Assembly (NCBI RefSeq): GCF_030730945.1
Contig: NZ_JAVAMS010000001.1
Location: 1,178,001 to 1,242,000, forward strand
Reading direction: 5' to 3'
DNA length: 64,000 nucleotides
Source of the DNA: Aurantiacibacter poecillastricola
GTDB taxonomy: Bacteria > Pseudomonadota > Alphaproteobacteria > Sphingomonadales > Sphingomonadaceae
Positions 32,602 through 41,451 of the stretch are shown here, in pieces. Numbering within the stretch: the first letter of the stretch is position 1; every line of letters begins with the position of its first letter. Both the position numbers and the translations under genes were made by a program. The notes under the pieces are model-generated. The model was not told the origin of the DNA and made no database searches. It worked only from the letters and a program-made list of their open reading frames with translations.

Positions 32602-33362
32602 CCCTTGTCCAGGTCCTCGCGTATACCGAGGGTGTCGTCGGCGTAGAGATAGGCAGGGTCGAAACGCCCGAAATCCTCCAGCGCCTGCCGGTTTTCGCAG
32701 AACAGCCTGCCACGGCGAAACTCGCATATCCCCGCCTCGCGCAAGGATCGCAGCGCGCGGTTCATGTGAACGGGCGTAGTGCCGCAGATATCGGCAAGAT
32801 GACCCTGCGTCAGCGGACTGACAAAGCCATTCGGACGAGCAAGATCGACGAGTTCCAGCCTTGCCCACAGCTCTGCCAACACATGGGCGGTACAGGCGTC
32901 GGCGCGCAATTGCTTGGTCTTGACGATCCATTCGCGGTGGATCGCGGCGTCTAGCAATGTGGCGAACCAGAGTATGCGCGCGAGGTGCGGGTTCGCACTT
33001 ACCGCCCGGTTGATGTCTTCGTGCCTGGCATAGGCAATGCGGCACGGACCGACCGCGACGATGTCGTGATCCAGGCGTTTGAGCGCGAAGGAATGCAGGT
33101 CGACGAAATCGCCCGGCACCTGAAGCCCGACGATATGGTCCTTGCCGTTGTCCCTCACGGTCCGCAGCATGAAGCCGTCGACCAGCACCATGCTTCGATC
33201 GTATACTCCGCCTGCCCGAAGCACGACTGTTCCGGGAGTTACATCCGCCTCTTCGGCGCAAAGCTCCTCGATGACGGCCTTCTCCTCGCTCGTCATCACG
33301 TGCCGCAAGCGGCCTTTGAGAAAATCTCCTGTCCGCTGATAGGTCAACGTATCTCGGGCCAT
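32598..33362 (-). CDS. Crp/Fnr-family transcriptional regulator
   Basis: A 254-residue regulator with an N-terminal cyclic-nucleotide-binding-like jelly roll (GTVVLRAGGVYDRSMVLVDGF, DHIVGLQVPGDFVDLHSF). A C-terminal winged helix follows, with TQGHLADICGTTPVHMNRALR-type recognition sequence. It lacks the N-terminal Cys cluster of Fnr, and the cAMP-contacting Arg-Ser motif of Crp is not evident. Alphaproteobacteria have many such orphan Crp/Fnr proteins. It leads the operon with the sulfotransferase and YqcI/DUF1989 genes, so it probably controls them. Confidence 0.88.
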   Translation of the reverse strand: MARDTLTYQRTGDFLKGRLRHVMTSEEKAVIEELCAEEADVTPGTVVLRAGGVYDRSMVLVDGFMLRTVRDNGKDHIVGLQVPGDFVDLHSFALKRLDHDIVAVGPCRIAYARHEDINRAVSANPHLARILWFATLLDAAIHREWIVKTKQLRADACTAHVLAELWARLELVDLARPNGFVSPLTQGHLADICGTTPVHMNRALRSLREAGICEFRRGRLFCENRQALEDFGRFDPAYLYADDTLGIREDLDKG

Positions 33363-33453
33363 AGGTCTCTCTGTTGAACTTGGTATTGCAACAAAGCGGG
33401 TTGCCTGCGGTTCCGAGCGCGGAACGCGGACTGCGCTACCTCGTTATCGCACA

Positions 33454-34566
33454 ATGAAAATTGCCATCATCGCGCATATCCGTCATGCGGTAGCCGAGCC
33501 CTTCATGGGCGGAATGGAAGCACATGCGCAGATGCTGTGTCGTGGCCTGCGCGAGGCTGGCCATGAAGTGACCCTGCTGGCTGCCGGGGGAAGCGACGAT
33601 CGCGATTGCATCCCCTTGTGCGACCGGCCTTACGAAGAGGTCTATCCCTGGGCGCAGTGGCGCGGCTCGCAGGAACTCGACCGGTTCCAGGCCGATGCCT
33701 ATGCGAAGGCGCGCAGCATCATCGCTGGCGGGCAATTTGACGTTGCGCACAACAATTCTCTTTTCCCGCAACTGATCGACTGGGCCCGCGAGGACGGAAC
33801 GCCGATGGTGACTTCGCAGCACGTTCCCCCGTTCGCCAGGATGGCTGAAGCGGTGGGCCGCGCGCGAGACTGCCAGCACATGCAGGTGACTTTCACCTCG
33901 CACAGCCAGCTACCCCTGTGGTTCGACGAGATGCCATCCAATGCACGCGTGGTTTACAACGGGATCGACTGCGATCGTTGGCACCCGGGCAGGCGCGGCA
34001 ATCGCCTCGTATGGGCCGGACGCATCACTCCCAACAAGGGGCTGCTCCAGGCAGTCGAAGCCGTGCGTCTCGCAGACGCCAGCCTCGATATCGCGGGCCC
34101 GATCGAGGACGAGGAATATTTCGCCGATTGCATGAAGGCGGCTGGAATGGCGGACGTCCGCTATCATGGCCAGTTGCAGGGCGAGGGCTTGCGCGAACTC
34201 GTTCGCAGCGCGCGCGCGGCGCTCGTCACCCCCATGTGGGACGAACCCTTCGGGTTGGTAGCGGCCGAGGCGCTGGCATCCGGTGTTCCCGTCATAGCCT
34301 TCGACCGCGGAGCGATGCGCGAAGTCGTGGGGCCATGCGGCATCCTGGTCGAGCCCGGCAGCGTTTCTGCCCTCGCACGTGCGCTGGGGGAGGATGTGAT
34401 AGGTGAGGAAACGCAGTGCCGCGACCGGGCGCTGGCAAGGTTCTCCCTGCCATCGATGATCGAAGGCTACGAAAAAGCCTATGCCGCAGCGATAGCTGCA
34501 ACCTTCGATGCCTCGCGCTCTGCTTCGGCCTCCAACTGTTCAAGTACGACCGCGCTGCTCGCGTAG
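33454..34566 (+). CDS. family 4 (GT4) glycosyltransferase
   Basis: A 370-residue GT-B glycosyltransferase. The N-lobe begins MKIAIIAHIRHAVAEPFMGGMEAHAQ with the GGMEAH acceptor/phosphate loop. The C-lobe has WAGRITPNKGLLQAVEA and the nucleotide-sugar E-X7-E region PFGLVAAEALASGVPVIAFD. It stands alone on the plus strand, and its last 88 bases overlap the convergent GT2 gene. The C-terminus beyond about residue 352 (ASRSASASNCSSTTALLA) looks non-conserved, so the true functional end may lie before the overlap. Probably part of a glycan or glycolipid set with the next three genes. Confidence 0.86.
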   Translation: MKIAIIAHIRHAVAEPFMGGMEAHAQMLCRGLREAGHEVTLLAAGGSDDRDCIPLCDRPYEEVYPWAQWRGSQELDRFQADAYAKARSIIAGGQFDVAHNNSLFPQLIDWAREDGTPMVTSQHVPPFARMAEAVGRARDCQHMQVTFTSHSQLPLWFDEMPSNARVVYNGIDCDRWHPGRRGNRLVWAGRITPNKGLLQAVEAVRLADASLDIAGPIEDEEYFADCMKAAGMADVRYHGQLQGEGLRELVRSARAALVTPMWDEPFGLVAAEALASGVPVIAFDRGAMREVVGPCGILVEPGSVSALARALGEDVIGEETQCRDRALARFSLPSMIEGYEKAYAAAIAATFDASRSASASNCSSTTALLA

Positions 34567-35411
34567 GGCTGGTCTTCCTGCTGCCGAGTCAGTTCGAAAT
34601 CGGCCGGGCCTGGCTCGCGCAGGATACGCCAGCGGTCGCCGTCCCGCTCGATCAGGCCCATCAGGCGGAAGGCACGCAGCCAGTGCTGCATGGTAGGCTG
34701 TCCCCACTTGCGGCGAAACCGCTCGGCATTGTCGAGCACGCTTTCGAGGTGGTGGACAGGCGGCATGAAATGCGGATGGTACTGGTGATAGGCTTTTGCA
34801 CCCTTCAGCCACCAAAGCGGCAAGCCCGTTTCTGCGACGGTTCGCCCGAAATCCGTATCCTCGCCGCCATAGCCCACGAAGCTCTCGTCGAAGCCGCTGG
34901 TACGATCGAAATCGCGCTTGGCGATGGCGAAGTTGAGCGACCAGAAACAGCGGTAATCCCTGCAAGCGGAAAGTCCGCTTGCAGGCGGACCGGGGCGCTC
35001 CGAATGCTTGACCGCAAGGCTTTCGAAGTGATCGAAATCGATCCCGGCACGCGTCGCCCCAGCAGGAAGGTAGCCGACCTCGCCCATCAGCACCCCCTCA
35101 TGGGTCTCCGCGGCGCGGGCGTAATCGGCGATCAGGTCGGGATGGGCTATGCAATCGACATCGAGGAACACGAGCAAGTCGGAGCGAGCCGCGCGGGCTG
35201 CAGTGTTGCGGCCTTTGGCAAGCGGAATACCGTTACTGCCAAGGACGATCTGCCGGATCGGAAAGCTTGTTTCGGGCAGCCGATAGGACTCGCCCTGCAT
35301 CACCGCGATCACGAGTTCGCAGGGCGGCCTGCGCGAGTGACTGAGGCCTCTAACAAGGGTGGCAAGGTGGGTTTCCCGGCCATGAGCGAGCGTGCAGACG
35401 GAGACTTTCAC
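34479..35411 (-). CDS. family 2 (GT2) glycosyltransferase
   Basis: A 310-residue GT-A glycosyltransferase. The strand KVSVCTLAHGRETHLATLVRG is followed by NGIPLAKGRNTAARAARSDLLVFLDVDC, which contains the DXD-type metal motif LDVDC. The acceptor region FDESFVGYGGEDTDFGRT matches the ED motif of galactosyltransferase-like GT2 proteins. The GTG start at 35411 overlaps the upstream gene's stop by 4 bases and has AAGGGTGG upstream. Its 3' end overlaps the GT4 gene on the other strand by 88 bases. Third gene of the operon that begins with sucrose-phosphate synthase. Confidence 0.87.
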   Translation of the reverse strand: MKVSVCTLAHGRETHLATLVRGLSHSRRPPCELVIAVMQGESYRLPETSFPIRQIVLGSNGIPLAKGRNTAARAARSDLLVFLDVDCIAHPDLIADYARAAETHEGVLMGEVGYLPAGATRAGIDFDHFESLAVKHSERPGPPASGLSACRDYRCFWSLNFAIAKRDFDRTSGFDESFVGYGGEDTDFGRTVAETGLPLWWLKGAKAYHQYHPHFMPPVHHLESVLDNAERFRRKWGQPTMQHWLRAFRLMGLIERDGDRWRILREPGPADFELTRQQEDQPYASSAVVLEQLEAEAEREASKVAAIAAA

Positions 35412-36547
35412 GTAACCACCCTTTCTTTTTCGGAGGAATGTTTGGCCCCGGACCAGACGCGCGTTGCCAGCCCGTCCAGCCAGCGTGCCGCTGCCTTCGA
35501 GGCATCGCGTTCGATGAGGGTCTTCTGCGCTTCGAGATCGAGGCGCGAGGCCGCGTCCCACAGCTTGCGCCATGATCCGGCGTGGGATGGCCAGGTGCGC
35601 GCGACGGCGGCAATGCCTGCGTTCTCAAGGGCATCGGCCTTGCAGGTCTGCTCGTCGAAATAGCGCCATTCGGGTACCACGACCCACGGCCTGCCTGCGG
35701 CACAGACCATGTGAACCGTGGTATTCCCGCAACTCGAGACCACCGCATCGGCCGCTGCGATCCATTCGGCGGGATTATCCACCCAGCCCTTGTGCATGAG
35801 GTTGCCCGGCGGGGTTTCGTGCCACTCGCTGGCGATCTTCCCGATCGTGATCCACAGCGCTTCGTGATCGTCACGGGCGCCCAGCGTGATGGGAGCGGTG
35901 GGGGTACCCGTACCGCCGCCACCTGCCACCACAAGGACAATGCGCCGGTCCTGCGGCAGGCCGAGGGCGCGGCGCGCTTCTTCTCGGGAAGGCATATCGG
36001 AGATGTCGATACCGAGGCCGGGCGCATAATGCGTCTTCTCGGTCATCCAGCCCGGCCTCTCGGACTGTTCCAGCCTAGCGGAGAATGGCGCGAGGATACC
36101 GACCGCGCTTTCATAGGAAGCGCGGTGGCCGGGATCGTCCCGCTCGCCATGCTGCAGCACCGCGACATGCGGCACCGAAGCGATGCGTGCGAGCTGGCCG
36201 AGCTCTGCCGAGACATCGGTGACAAACAGGGCCGCATCTGCGCTCTCGAACCATCCGGTGATTGTCGCAATCGCCTTGCGGATGCTGCGCCAGCCAAGCG
36301 GAGCACAATGGAGCACGTCCGGTGTGCGCCAGTCGGCAAGGGCAGGTGGTTCCCCGCCGCGCGGCTCGAACAGCGATGGGATGGGCATCACGTCTACCCG
36401 CTCGTCGAGCTCAGGGAATATCTCCGGGCGGGCGCAGAATAGCGTGATCGGCCTGTGCCCGACGATCGAGTTGGCGAGCGCGGCGGCGCGCTCGGCATGT
36501 CCGCGACCCTGGTGATGGACGAAATATCCGATTGGCCCGGCACTCAT
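35408..36547 (-). CDS. MurG/GT28-like glycosyltransferase
   Basis: A 379-residue GT-B protein. The N-terminus GYFVHHQGRGHAERAAALAN has the H(x)GxGH motif of UDP-glycosyltransferases. The C-lobe shows VVAGGGGTGTPTAP, HKGWVDNPAEWIAAADAVVSSCGN and TTVHMVCAAGRPWVVVPE, the nucleotide-sugar pattern of GT28/GT1. Overlaps the sucrose-phosphate-synthase gene by 4 bases and the GT2 gene by 4 bases. The acceptor is unknown. Confidence 0.85.
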   Translation of the reverse strand: MSAGPIGYFVHHQGRGHAERAAALANSIVGHRPITLFCARPEIFPELDERVDVMPIPSLFEPRGGEPPALADWRTPDVLHCAPLGWRSIRKAIATITGWFESADAALFVTDVSAELGQLARIASVPHVAVLQHGERDDPGHRASYESAVGILAPFSARLEQSERPGWMTEKTHYAPGLGIDISDMPSREEARRALGLPQDRRIVLVVAGGGGTGTPTAPITLGARDDHEALWITIGKIASEWHETPPGNLMHKGWVDNPAEWIAAADAVVSSCGNTTVHMVCAAGRPWVVVPEWRYFDEQTCKADALENAGIAAVARTWPSHAGSWRKLWDAASRLDLEAQKTLIERDASKAAARWLDGLATRVWSGAKHSSEKERVVT

Positions 36548-38610
36548 GCCGCGCGCTTTCGCGCCAGCGTTTCCCGCCGGCGATGGGCGTGGTGAAGGTA
36601 GCCCTCCAGAGCCCCGCCGGCATGACGCCGCTTCGCGACGTAGACATTGCCGAGGCCGACGAGTTCGCGCAGGTCCTCGTCATGATTGCCGACCAGCACG
36701 GCATTGCTGCACGAGCGCAGCATGTCGAGATCGTTGCCGCTATCGCCCACCGCGCACACCTTGTCCGCCATAATCCCGAGGCGATTTGCAACATGACGCA
36801 CCGCCGCGCCCTTTCCGGCATGAAGCGGGAGGACATCGAGCAGGCGGGAGTGGCTATGCACCACGCGGGCGCGTAGGCCAGCGCTGGCAAGCTCGTGCGA
36901 TACGGTCGCAACTACGCGCCGATCTTCGGCGAAATAGGACAGTTTCCAGCGGCGCTGCTCCGTCGGAGCTTGCGGCACGATGTTTGGCATGCCCGCCAGG
37001 ATCTGCGCGATCTCGTCGCGCTGCCAGTCCTCTCCAATCCGCTGGGCATAATCGATGTCGAGGTGCAGTCCGTCCTGCTGCGCCCAGTAGATCTCGCTGC
37101 CCACGCTGGTGATGAGCACCTCGGGCCGGGGCAGTTCCCATTCGGCCAGGATGCGACGCGCTTCGACAAGGCTTCGCCCGGTGGCGATGCAGAAGGAAAG
37201 ACCCCTGGCCCGCTCCACGTGATGGCCGAAGTGGCGAGCGCCCTGCACGCAGCCGGTCAGCGTGTTGTCTATGTCGCACACCAGCATCTCTTCCGTCTGA
37301 CCCGTTCGTGCCACCGGTCGAGGTGCGGAGATCTCCTGAACGAGCTGGACGAAGCCCTTCGCATAGGCAGCCCATGTCATCTCGCGCGACTGAGTGCGTC
37401 CGCGCGCGGCCTTGCGCTGCCACAGGGCGGTGTCGTCAAGGAGCTCTCCCACTGCACCGGCGATGGCGAAGGTGTCTCGCGGATCGACCAGGGTTCCATG
37501 CTCCAGTTCGGCCAGAATGTCGTTGGGGCCCCCGTTCCGCGTGGCGACCACGGGAAGGCCATGCGTCGCCGCTTCGATCAGGGTGAGGCCATAGGGCTCG
37601 GTAAGCGCCGGATTGACGAACACGCCCCTGCCGTGTGCTGCCAGCGCATACAGCGACTGCACCTCTTCCTGCGTGTGGCGCGGAGGATAGGCCACCTTGC
37701 CGTAAAGGTTATGACGGTCGACCGCGTTCAGCAGTCCGCCGATCACGCGGCGCTGTTCGTCCTCGCCATGATCGAGGCCGCTTCGCAGCCCTGCAAGGAT
37801 GACGAGGTTCGCCCGCTCGCGCAGGGTTTCGTCCGCCGCATAGGCCTCGACGAGAGCAACGAGATTCTTTTTTTCGACCGGCCGCGCGATCGCCAGGATG
37901 ATCGGTTTCCCAGGCTCGCGCAGGAAAGGTGCGATGAGCTTCCGAGCAGGATCGAGATCGGGCCCTGACGTCTGCTGCGTAATACCCGGGCGCAGGCGAT
38001 AGATCCGTGTCGCATCGGCCCCATCGTAGCGAAGGAGCTGGCGTTCGCATTCATCGCGGGAAGACGCGACGATGGCGTCGGCTGACTGGATGGCGCGCGT
38101 TTCCTCATCAATGCGTCCCGAAAGGCTCTCCGCTCTGTTCCCGTCCAGGGTGTCGAGCTTGTCGATAGCAAGCGAATGGGCAGTGTAGACGAAAGGAATG
38201 CCAAGGGCCTTGCGCACCTTGCGCGCCACGTCGGCGGCATCGGCGAAGTGCGCATGAATGCAATCCGGCAAACGAGGCCTTGCGCGCAGGTTATCGATCA
38301 GCGCCTGCGTGAACGCTTCCCGGTCTGCCGCCAGTGCATCCTTTGCAAGGTAACGGCGGTTGCCGCTGTCTATGCGAGTAATGCGCGCACCGCCCGGCGT
38401 CGTTTCGGCAGGCCAGGCATGGCATTCACCAAGGCCCGGTTCGTCGAAAAGGCGCGTTACGATTTCTGCTTGTGTAACAAGCGGATGACGCGCCAGCGCA
38501 TTCATCTCGCCAAGTATGTAAGTGATGTGTCCGCCGGTATCTTCGGTAATGCCATACTGCACCGGCTCGGACTTTATGCATCCGCCAAGAGCCAGCGAAA
38601 TGATGTGCAT
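36544..38610 (-). CDS. bifunctional sucrose-phosphate synthase with C-terminal sucrose-phosphatase-type HAD domain
   Basis: A probable maker of sucrose, used as a compatible solute. The 688-residue protein starts with HIISLALGGCIKSEPVQYG and TEDTGGHITYILGEMNALA, the SPS/sucrose synthase donor loop. A GT4 C-lobe follows (ILAIARPVEKKNLVALVEAY and TEPYGLTLIEAATHGLPVVA). From about residue 445 a HAD phosphatase follows: LVCDIDNTLTGC, GRSLVEARRIL and the final VCAVGDSGNDLDML. Synthase and phosphatase are on one chain, as in some cyanobacteria and proteobacteria. The ATG at 38610 with GAGG upstream is preferred to one at 38646. First gene of the GT operon. Other sugar-phosphate products cannot be excluded. 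Confidence 0.85.
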   Translation of the reverse strand: MHIISLALGGCIKSEPVQYGITEDTGGHITYILGEMNALARHPLVTQAEIVTRLFDEPGLGECHAWPAETTPGGARITRIDSGNRRYLAKDALAADREAFTQALIDNLRARPRLPDCIHAHFADAADVARKVRKALGIPFVYTAHSLAIDKLDTLDGNRAESLSGRIDEETRAIQSADAIVASSRDECERQLLRYDGADATRIYRLRPGITQQTSGPDLDPARKLIAPFLREPGKPIILAIARPVEKKNLVALVEAYAADETLRERANLVILAGLRSGLDHGEDEQRRVIGGLLNAVDRHNLYGKVAYPPRHTQEEVQSLYALAAHGRGVFVNPALTEPYGLTLIEAATHGLPVVATRNGGPNDILAELEHGTLVDPRDTFAIAGAVGELLDDTALWQRKAARGRTQSREMTWAAYAKGFVQLVQEISAPRPVARTGQTEEMLVCDIDNTLTGCVQGARHFGHHVERARGLSFCIATGRSLVEARRILAEWELPRPEVLITSVGSEIYWAQQDGLHLDIDYAQRIGEDWQRDEIAQILAGMPNIVPQAPTEQRRWKLSYFAEDRRVVATVSHELASAGLRARVVHSHSRLLDVLPLHAGKGAAVRHVANRLGIMADKVCAVGDSGNDLDMLRSCSNAVLVGNHDEDLRELVGLGNVYVAKRRHAGGALEGYLHHAHRRRETLARKRAA

Positions 38611-38780
38611 GAACCTGCCTCGCGTTCGATCAACTGATTGAGACACAAAGAAGTCGGTGGTGCGCTTGTTCCACTCTTATGAATTATCATTTTGGGAACG
38701 ACCCGCTCTTGCGTTGACTGGAAAGGGGTGACTGCCGAACAATTTTCGCAGCCGCCCACTCGCGGCGAAAGGAGCATCCC

Positions 38781-39428
38781 ATGCGCGACGACGACTATAC
38801 TCCATCGGGGGCAACGCTGACGGGCCTCGGCCTGGCACTAGGCGGGCTGGCCTTCGGCGCCTTCCTTGCGCGCCGCCACAAGGGCGGTTCGGACGACGCA
38901 CCGATCTATACCCGCAAGTCGCCTCCCGGCGATCATGCCGTGGTTGGTCGTACCGTCACGATCCGCAAACCCCGCGCCGAGCTTTACGAGTACTGGCGCG
39001 ACTTCAGCAACCTGCCCGCGTTCATGGAGAACGTCGAAGCGATCAAGGAGCAGGGCGATACGCGGACCTGGGTAATCAAGGCACCGGGCGGCAACACCGT
39101 GGACGTGGTTACCGAGGTGACGCAGGATCGTACCAACGAGCTCATCGCCTGGGCCTCGACCGACGAATCCGACATCACCACCAGCGGCCGCGTGGAGTTC
39201 ACCGATGCGCCTGGCGAGCGGGGAACCCGCGTATCGCTGATCATGGCCTACGATCCGCCCGGCGGCGCTGCGGGACGAGCGATCGCCAAGATGTTCATGC
39301 GCGAGCCCGAAGTTCAGGCGCGTCATGATCTCAAGCGCTTCAAGGCGCTCATGGAGACAGGCGAAATCACCACCTCGGCGCGTCGCAAGGACCAGACACG
39401 CGAAGCCAAGCAGCAGGAGAACGGATAA
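38781..39428 (+). CDS. SRPBCC-family protein with N-terminal membrane anchor
   Basis: A 215-residue protein. A Gly/Leu-rich TM segment lies near residues 12-32 (LTGLGLALGGLAFGAFLARR), and an SRPBCC/polyketide-cyclase-like fold follows (VTIRKPRAELYEYWRDFSNLPAFMENV, read in two parts; LIMAYDPPGGAAGRAIAKMF). The helix-grip fold binds hydrophobic ligands; function is unknown, though such genes are often found beside alcohol dehydrogenases in stress operons. The stop overlaps the adh start (1 base). First gene of a three-gene operon. Upstream GGAAC (38695) and CGTT (38712) are only 12 bases apart and do not form an EcfG promoter. Confidence 0.78.
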   Translation: MRDDDYTPSGATLTGLGLALGGLAFGAFLARRHKGGSDDAPIYTRKSPPGDHAVVGRTVTIRKPRAELYEYWRDFSNLPAFMENVEAIKEQGDTRTWVIKAPGGNTVDVVTEVTQDRTNELIAWASTDESDITTSGRVEFTDAPGERGTRVSLIMAYDPPGGAAGRAIAKMFMREPEVQARHDLKRFKALMETGEITTSARRKDQTREAKQQENG

Positions 39429-40612
39429 TGCGAGCTCTCACATGGCACGGCACGCATGACGTGCGCGTGGAAACCGTCGACGATCCCGAGATCATCAATC
39501 CGCGCGACGCCATCATCAAGATTACTTCCACTGCCATCTGCGGCAGCGACCTGCACCTTTACGACGGGGTGATCCCGGGCGTGGTGCCGGGCGATGTCCT
39601 TGGCCATGAATTCATGGGCGAGGTGGTCGAGACCGGCAAGGATTCCACGCTCAAGAAAGGCCAGCGCGTGGTAATCCCCTTCACCATTTCCTGCGGTGGC
39701 TGCTTTCACTGCAAGATCCAGCAGTATTCCGCCTGCGAGAATTCGAACCCGGCGGAAAAGCAGGACATGTCGGCCACCCTGTACGGTCACCCAATGGCCG
39801 GGTTGTTCGGCTATTCCCACCTTACCGGCGGCTATTCGGGCGGGCAGGCGGAATATGTCCGCGTGCCTTATTCCGACGTCGGCCCGATCGTGATCCCCGA
39901 TCACCTGGAGGACGACAAGGTGCTGTTCCTCTCGGACATCCTGCCCACAGGCTGGATGGGTGCCGAGAATGCCGAGATCCAGCCCGACGATACCGTCGCC
40001 GTTTGGGGCTGCGGTCCGGTCGGACTGTTCGCCGTGCAGTCCGCCATCGTGATGGGCGCGAGCAAGGTGATCGCCATCGATCATTACCCCAATCGCCTCG
40101 CTTTGGCGAAGCAGATGGGCGCGGAGACCATCGACTTCCGCAAGACGAACGTCCGCGAGGCGCTCATGGAAATGTCGGGTGGGATCGGCGTGGACGCCGT
40201 GATCGATGCGGTCGGCATGGAAGCGCACGGGTTTGCCGTCGACAACATGCTCGACATCGCCAAGCAGAAGATCGGCATCGGTGCCGACCGCGCGAAGGCG
40301 CTGAAGCAAGCAATCCTTGCGGTGCGACCCGGTGGGCGCGTGTCCGTTCCCGGCGTCTATGGCGGGGCGACAGACAAGTTTCCGCTCGGCGCGCTGATGG
40401 AGAAGGGGTTGCAGGTTCGCAGCGGCCAGACTCACGTGCAGCGCTACACCAAGGACCTGCTCGAGAAGATCGATGACGGCACGCTCGATACGACCTTCAT
40501 GATCTCGCACCGCCTTCCGCTGGAGGACGCGGCGCGCGGGTACAAGTGCTTCCACGATGAACAGAACGAGTGGACCAAGGTTGTCCTGAAGCCCGACATG
40601 GAGACAACGTGA
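39428..40612 (+). CDS. zinc-dependent alcohol dehydrogenase (MDR superfamily)
   Basis: A 394-residue medium-chain dehydrogenase. The catalytic zinc Cys is in ICGSDLHLYDG with GHEFMGEVVE. A structural-zinc-like loop CGGCFHCKIQQYSACEN has four Cys. The Rossmann motif VAVWGCGPVGLFAVQSA binds the cofactor. It resembles glutathione-independent formaldehyde/glyoxal-type dehydrogenases. Overlaps the next gene by one base (TGATG). The substrate is not readable from the sequence. Confidence 0.9.
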   Translation: MRALTWHGTHDVRVETVDDPEIINPRDAIIKITSTAICGSDLHLYDGVIPGVVPGDVLGHEFMGEVVETGKDSTLKKGQRVVIPFTISCGGCFHCKIQQYSACENSNPAEKQDMSATLYGHPMAGLFGYSHLTGGYSGGQAEYVRVPYSDVGPIVIPDHLEDDKVLFLSDILPTGWMGAENAEIQPDDTVAVWGCGPVGLFAVQSAIVMGASKVIAIDHYPNRLALAKQMGAETIDFRKTNVREALMEMSGGIGVDAVIDAVGMEAHGFAVDNMLDIAKQKIGIGADRAKALKQAILAVRPGGRVSVPGVYGGATDKFPLGALMEKGLQVRSGQTHVQRYTKDLLEKIDDGTLDTTFMISHRLPLEDAARGYKCFHDEQNEWTKVVLKPDMETT

Positions 40613-41412
40613 TGAGCAAGAACGAAGTGGACAAGCTGTCGGGTTTCACTGTCGTGACCGGCGCCAGCAGCGGCATTGGCCGCGAACTGGCGAAACTGGC
40701 GGCGAAGGATGGCTGCGACATGCTGCTCGTCGCCGACCGCGACCTGGCGGCTGCCGAGATGGAGGTGCGCGATTGCGGCGCGGCTTCGGTCGAGATCCTC
40801 GAATGCGATCTTGCCACCGAAAGCGGCGTGCAGGAATTGATGGACAAGATCGGCACGAGGCAGGTCGACAATCTGATGGCGAATGCCGGTACGTCTGAAG
40901 GGGGCGCGTTCCTCGATCACGAATGGGGGCAGATCGTCCATACCATCCACACCAACATCACCGGCACCGTCTCGCTGATCTACCGGGTGGGCCGCACCAT
41001 GCGCGATTCCAACCGGGGCCGCATCCTCGTGACCGGGTCCATCGTGGGCGACATGCCTGGGCCGTACAATCTCATCTACAATTCGACGAAGGCGTTCATC
41101 GACGATTTCTGCGTCGGACTCGCCACCGAGTTGAAGGACACCGATGTCGTTATCACCTGCCTGCTGCCCGGCGTGACCGATACCGAATTCTTCAGGAACG
41201 CCGACATGGAGGACGATACCATGGTCGGCCAGACCGACATGAAGGCGGATCCTGCCAAGGTGGCAAAGGATGGCTACGAAGCGCTTCTGGAAGGCGAGAC
41301 CAAGGAAGTGAGTGGCTTGATGAACAAGGTCCAGTATTTCTTTGCCGACATCCTGCCTGCGCCCCTGGTCTCCAAGATGCATGAACGCATGGCAAAGCCG
41401 GACGGGAAATAA
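40612..41412 (+). CDS. short-chain dehydrogenase/reductase
   Basis: A 266-residue SDR. The cofactor loop is VVTGASSGIGRELAKLAAK, a NAG-type block is LMANAGTSEGG, and the catalytic region LIYNSTKAFIDDFC contains Tyr and Lys with the spacing YxxxK. The ATG at 40612 shares a base with the adh stop. Third gene of the SRPBCC-adh-SDR operon, probably working on the same hydrophobic or aldehyde substrate. Convergent with the EamA gene. Confidence 0.9.
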   Translation: MSKNEVDKLSGFTVVTGASSGIGRELAKLAAKDGCDMLLVADRDLAAAEMEVRDCGAASVEILECDLATESGVQELMDKIGTRQVDNLMANAGTSEGGAFLDHEWGQIVHTIHTNITGTVSLIYRVGRTMRDSNRGRILVTGSIVGDMPGPYNLIYNSTKAFIDDFCVGLATELKDTDVVITCLLPGVTDTEFFRNADMEDDTMVGQTDMKADPAKVAKDGYEALLEGETKEVSGLMNKVQYFFADILPAPLVSKMHERMAKPDGK

Positions 41413-41451
41413 AGGCTCGGCGAACGCGAGGTCCGAACCGCCTCCGCTTCG

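Noticed and set aside
38695..38715. GGAAC followed by CGTT upstream of the SRPBCC operon
   Set aside because: The spacing is only 12 bases, whereas EcfG promoters need 16 or 17. The match is likely chance.
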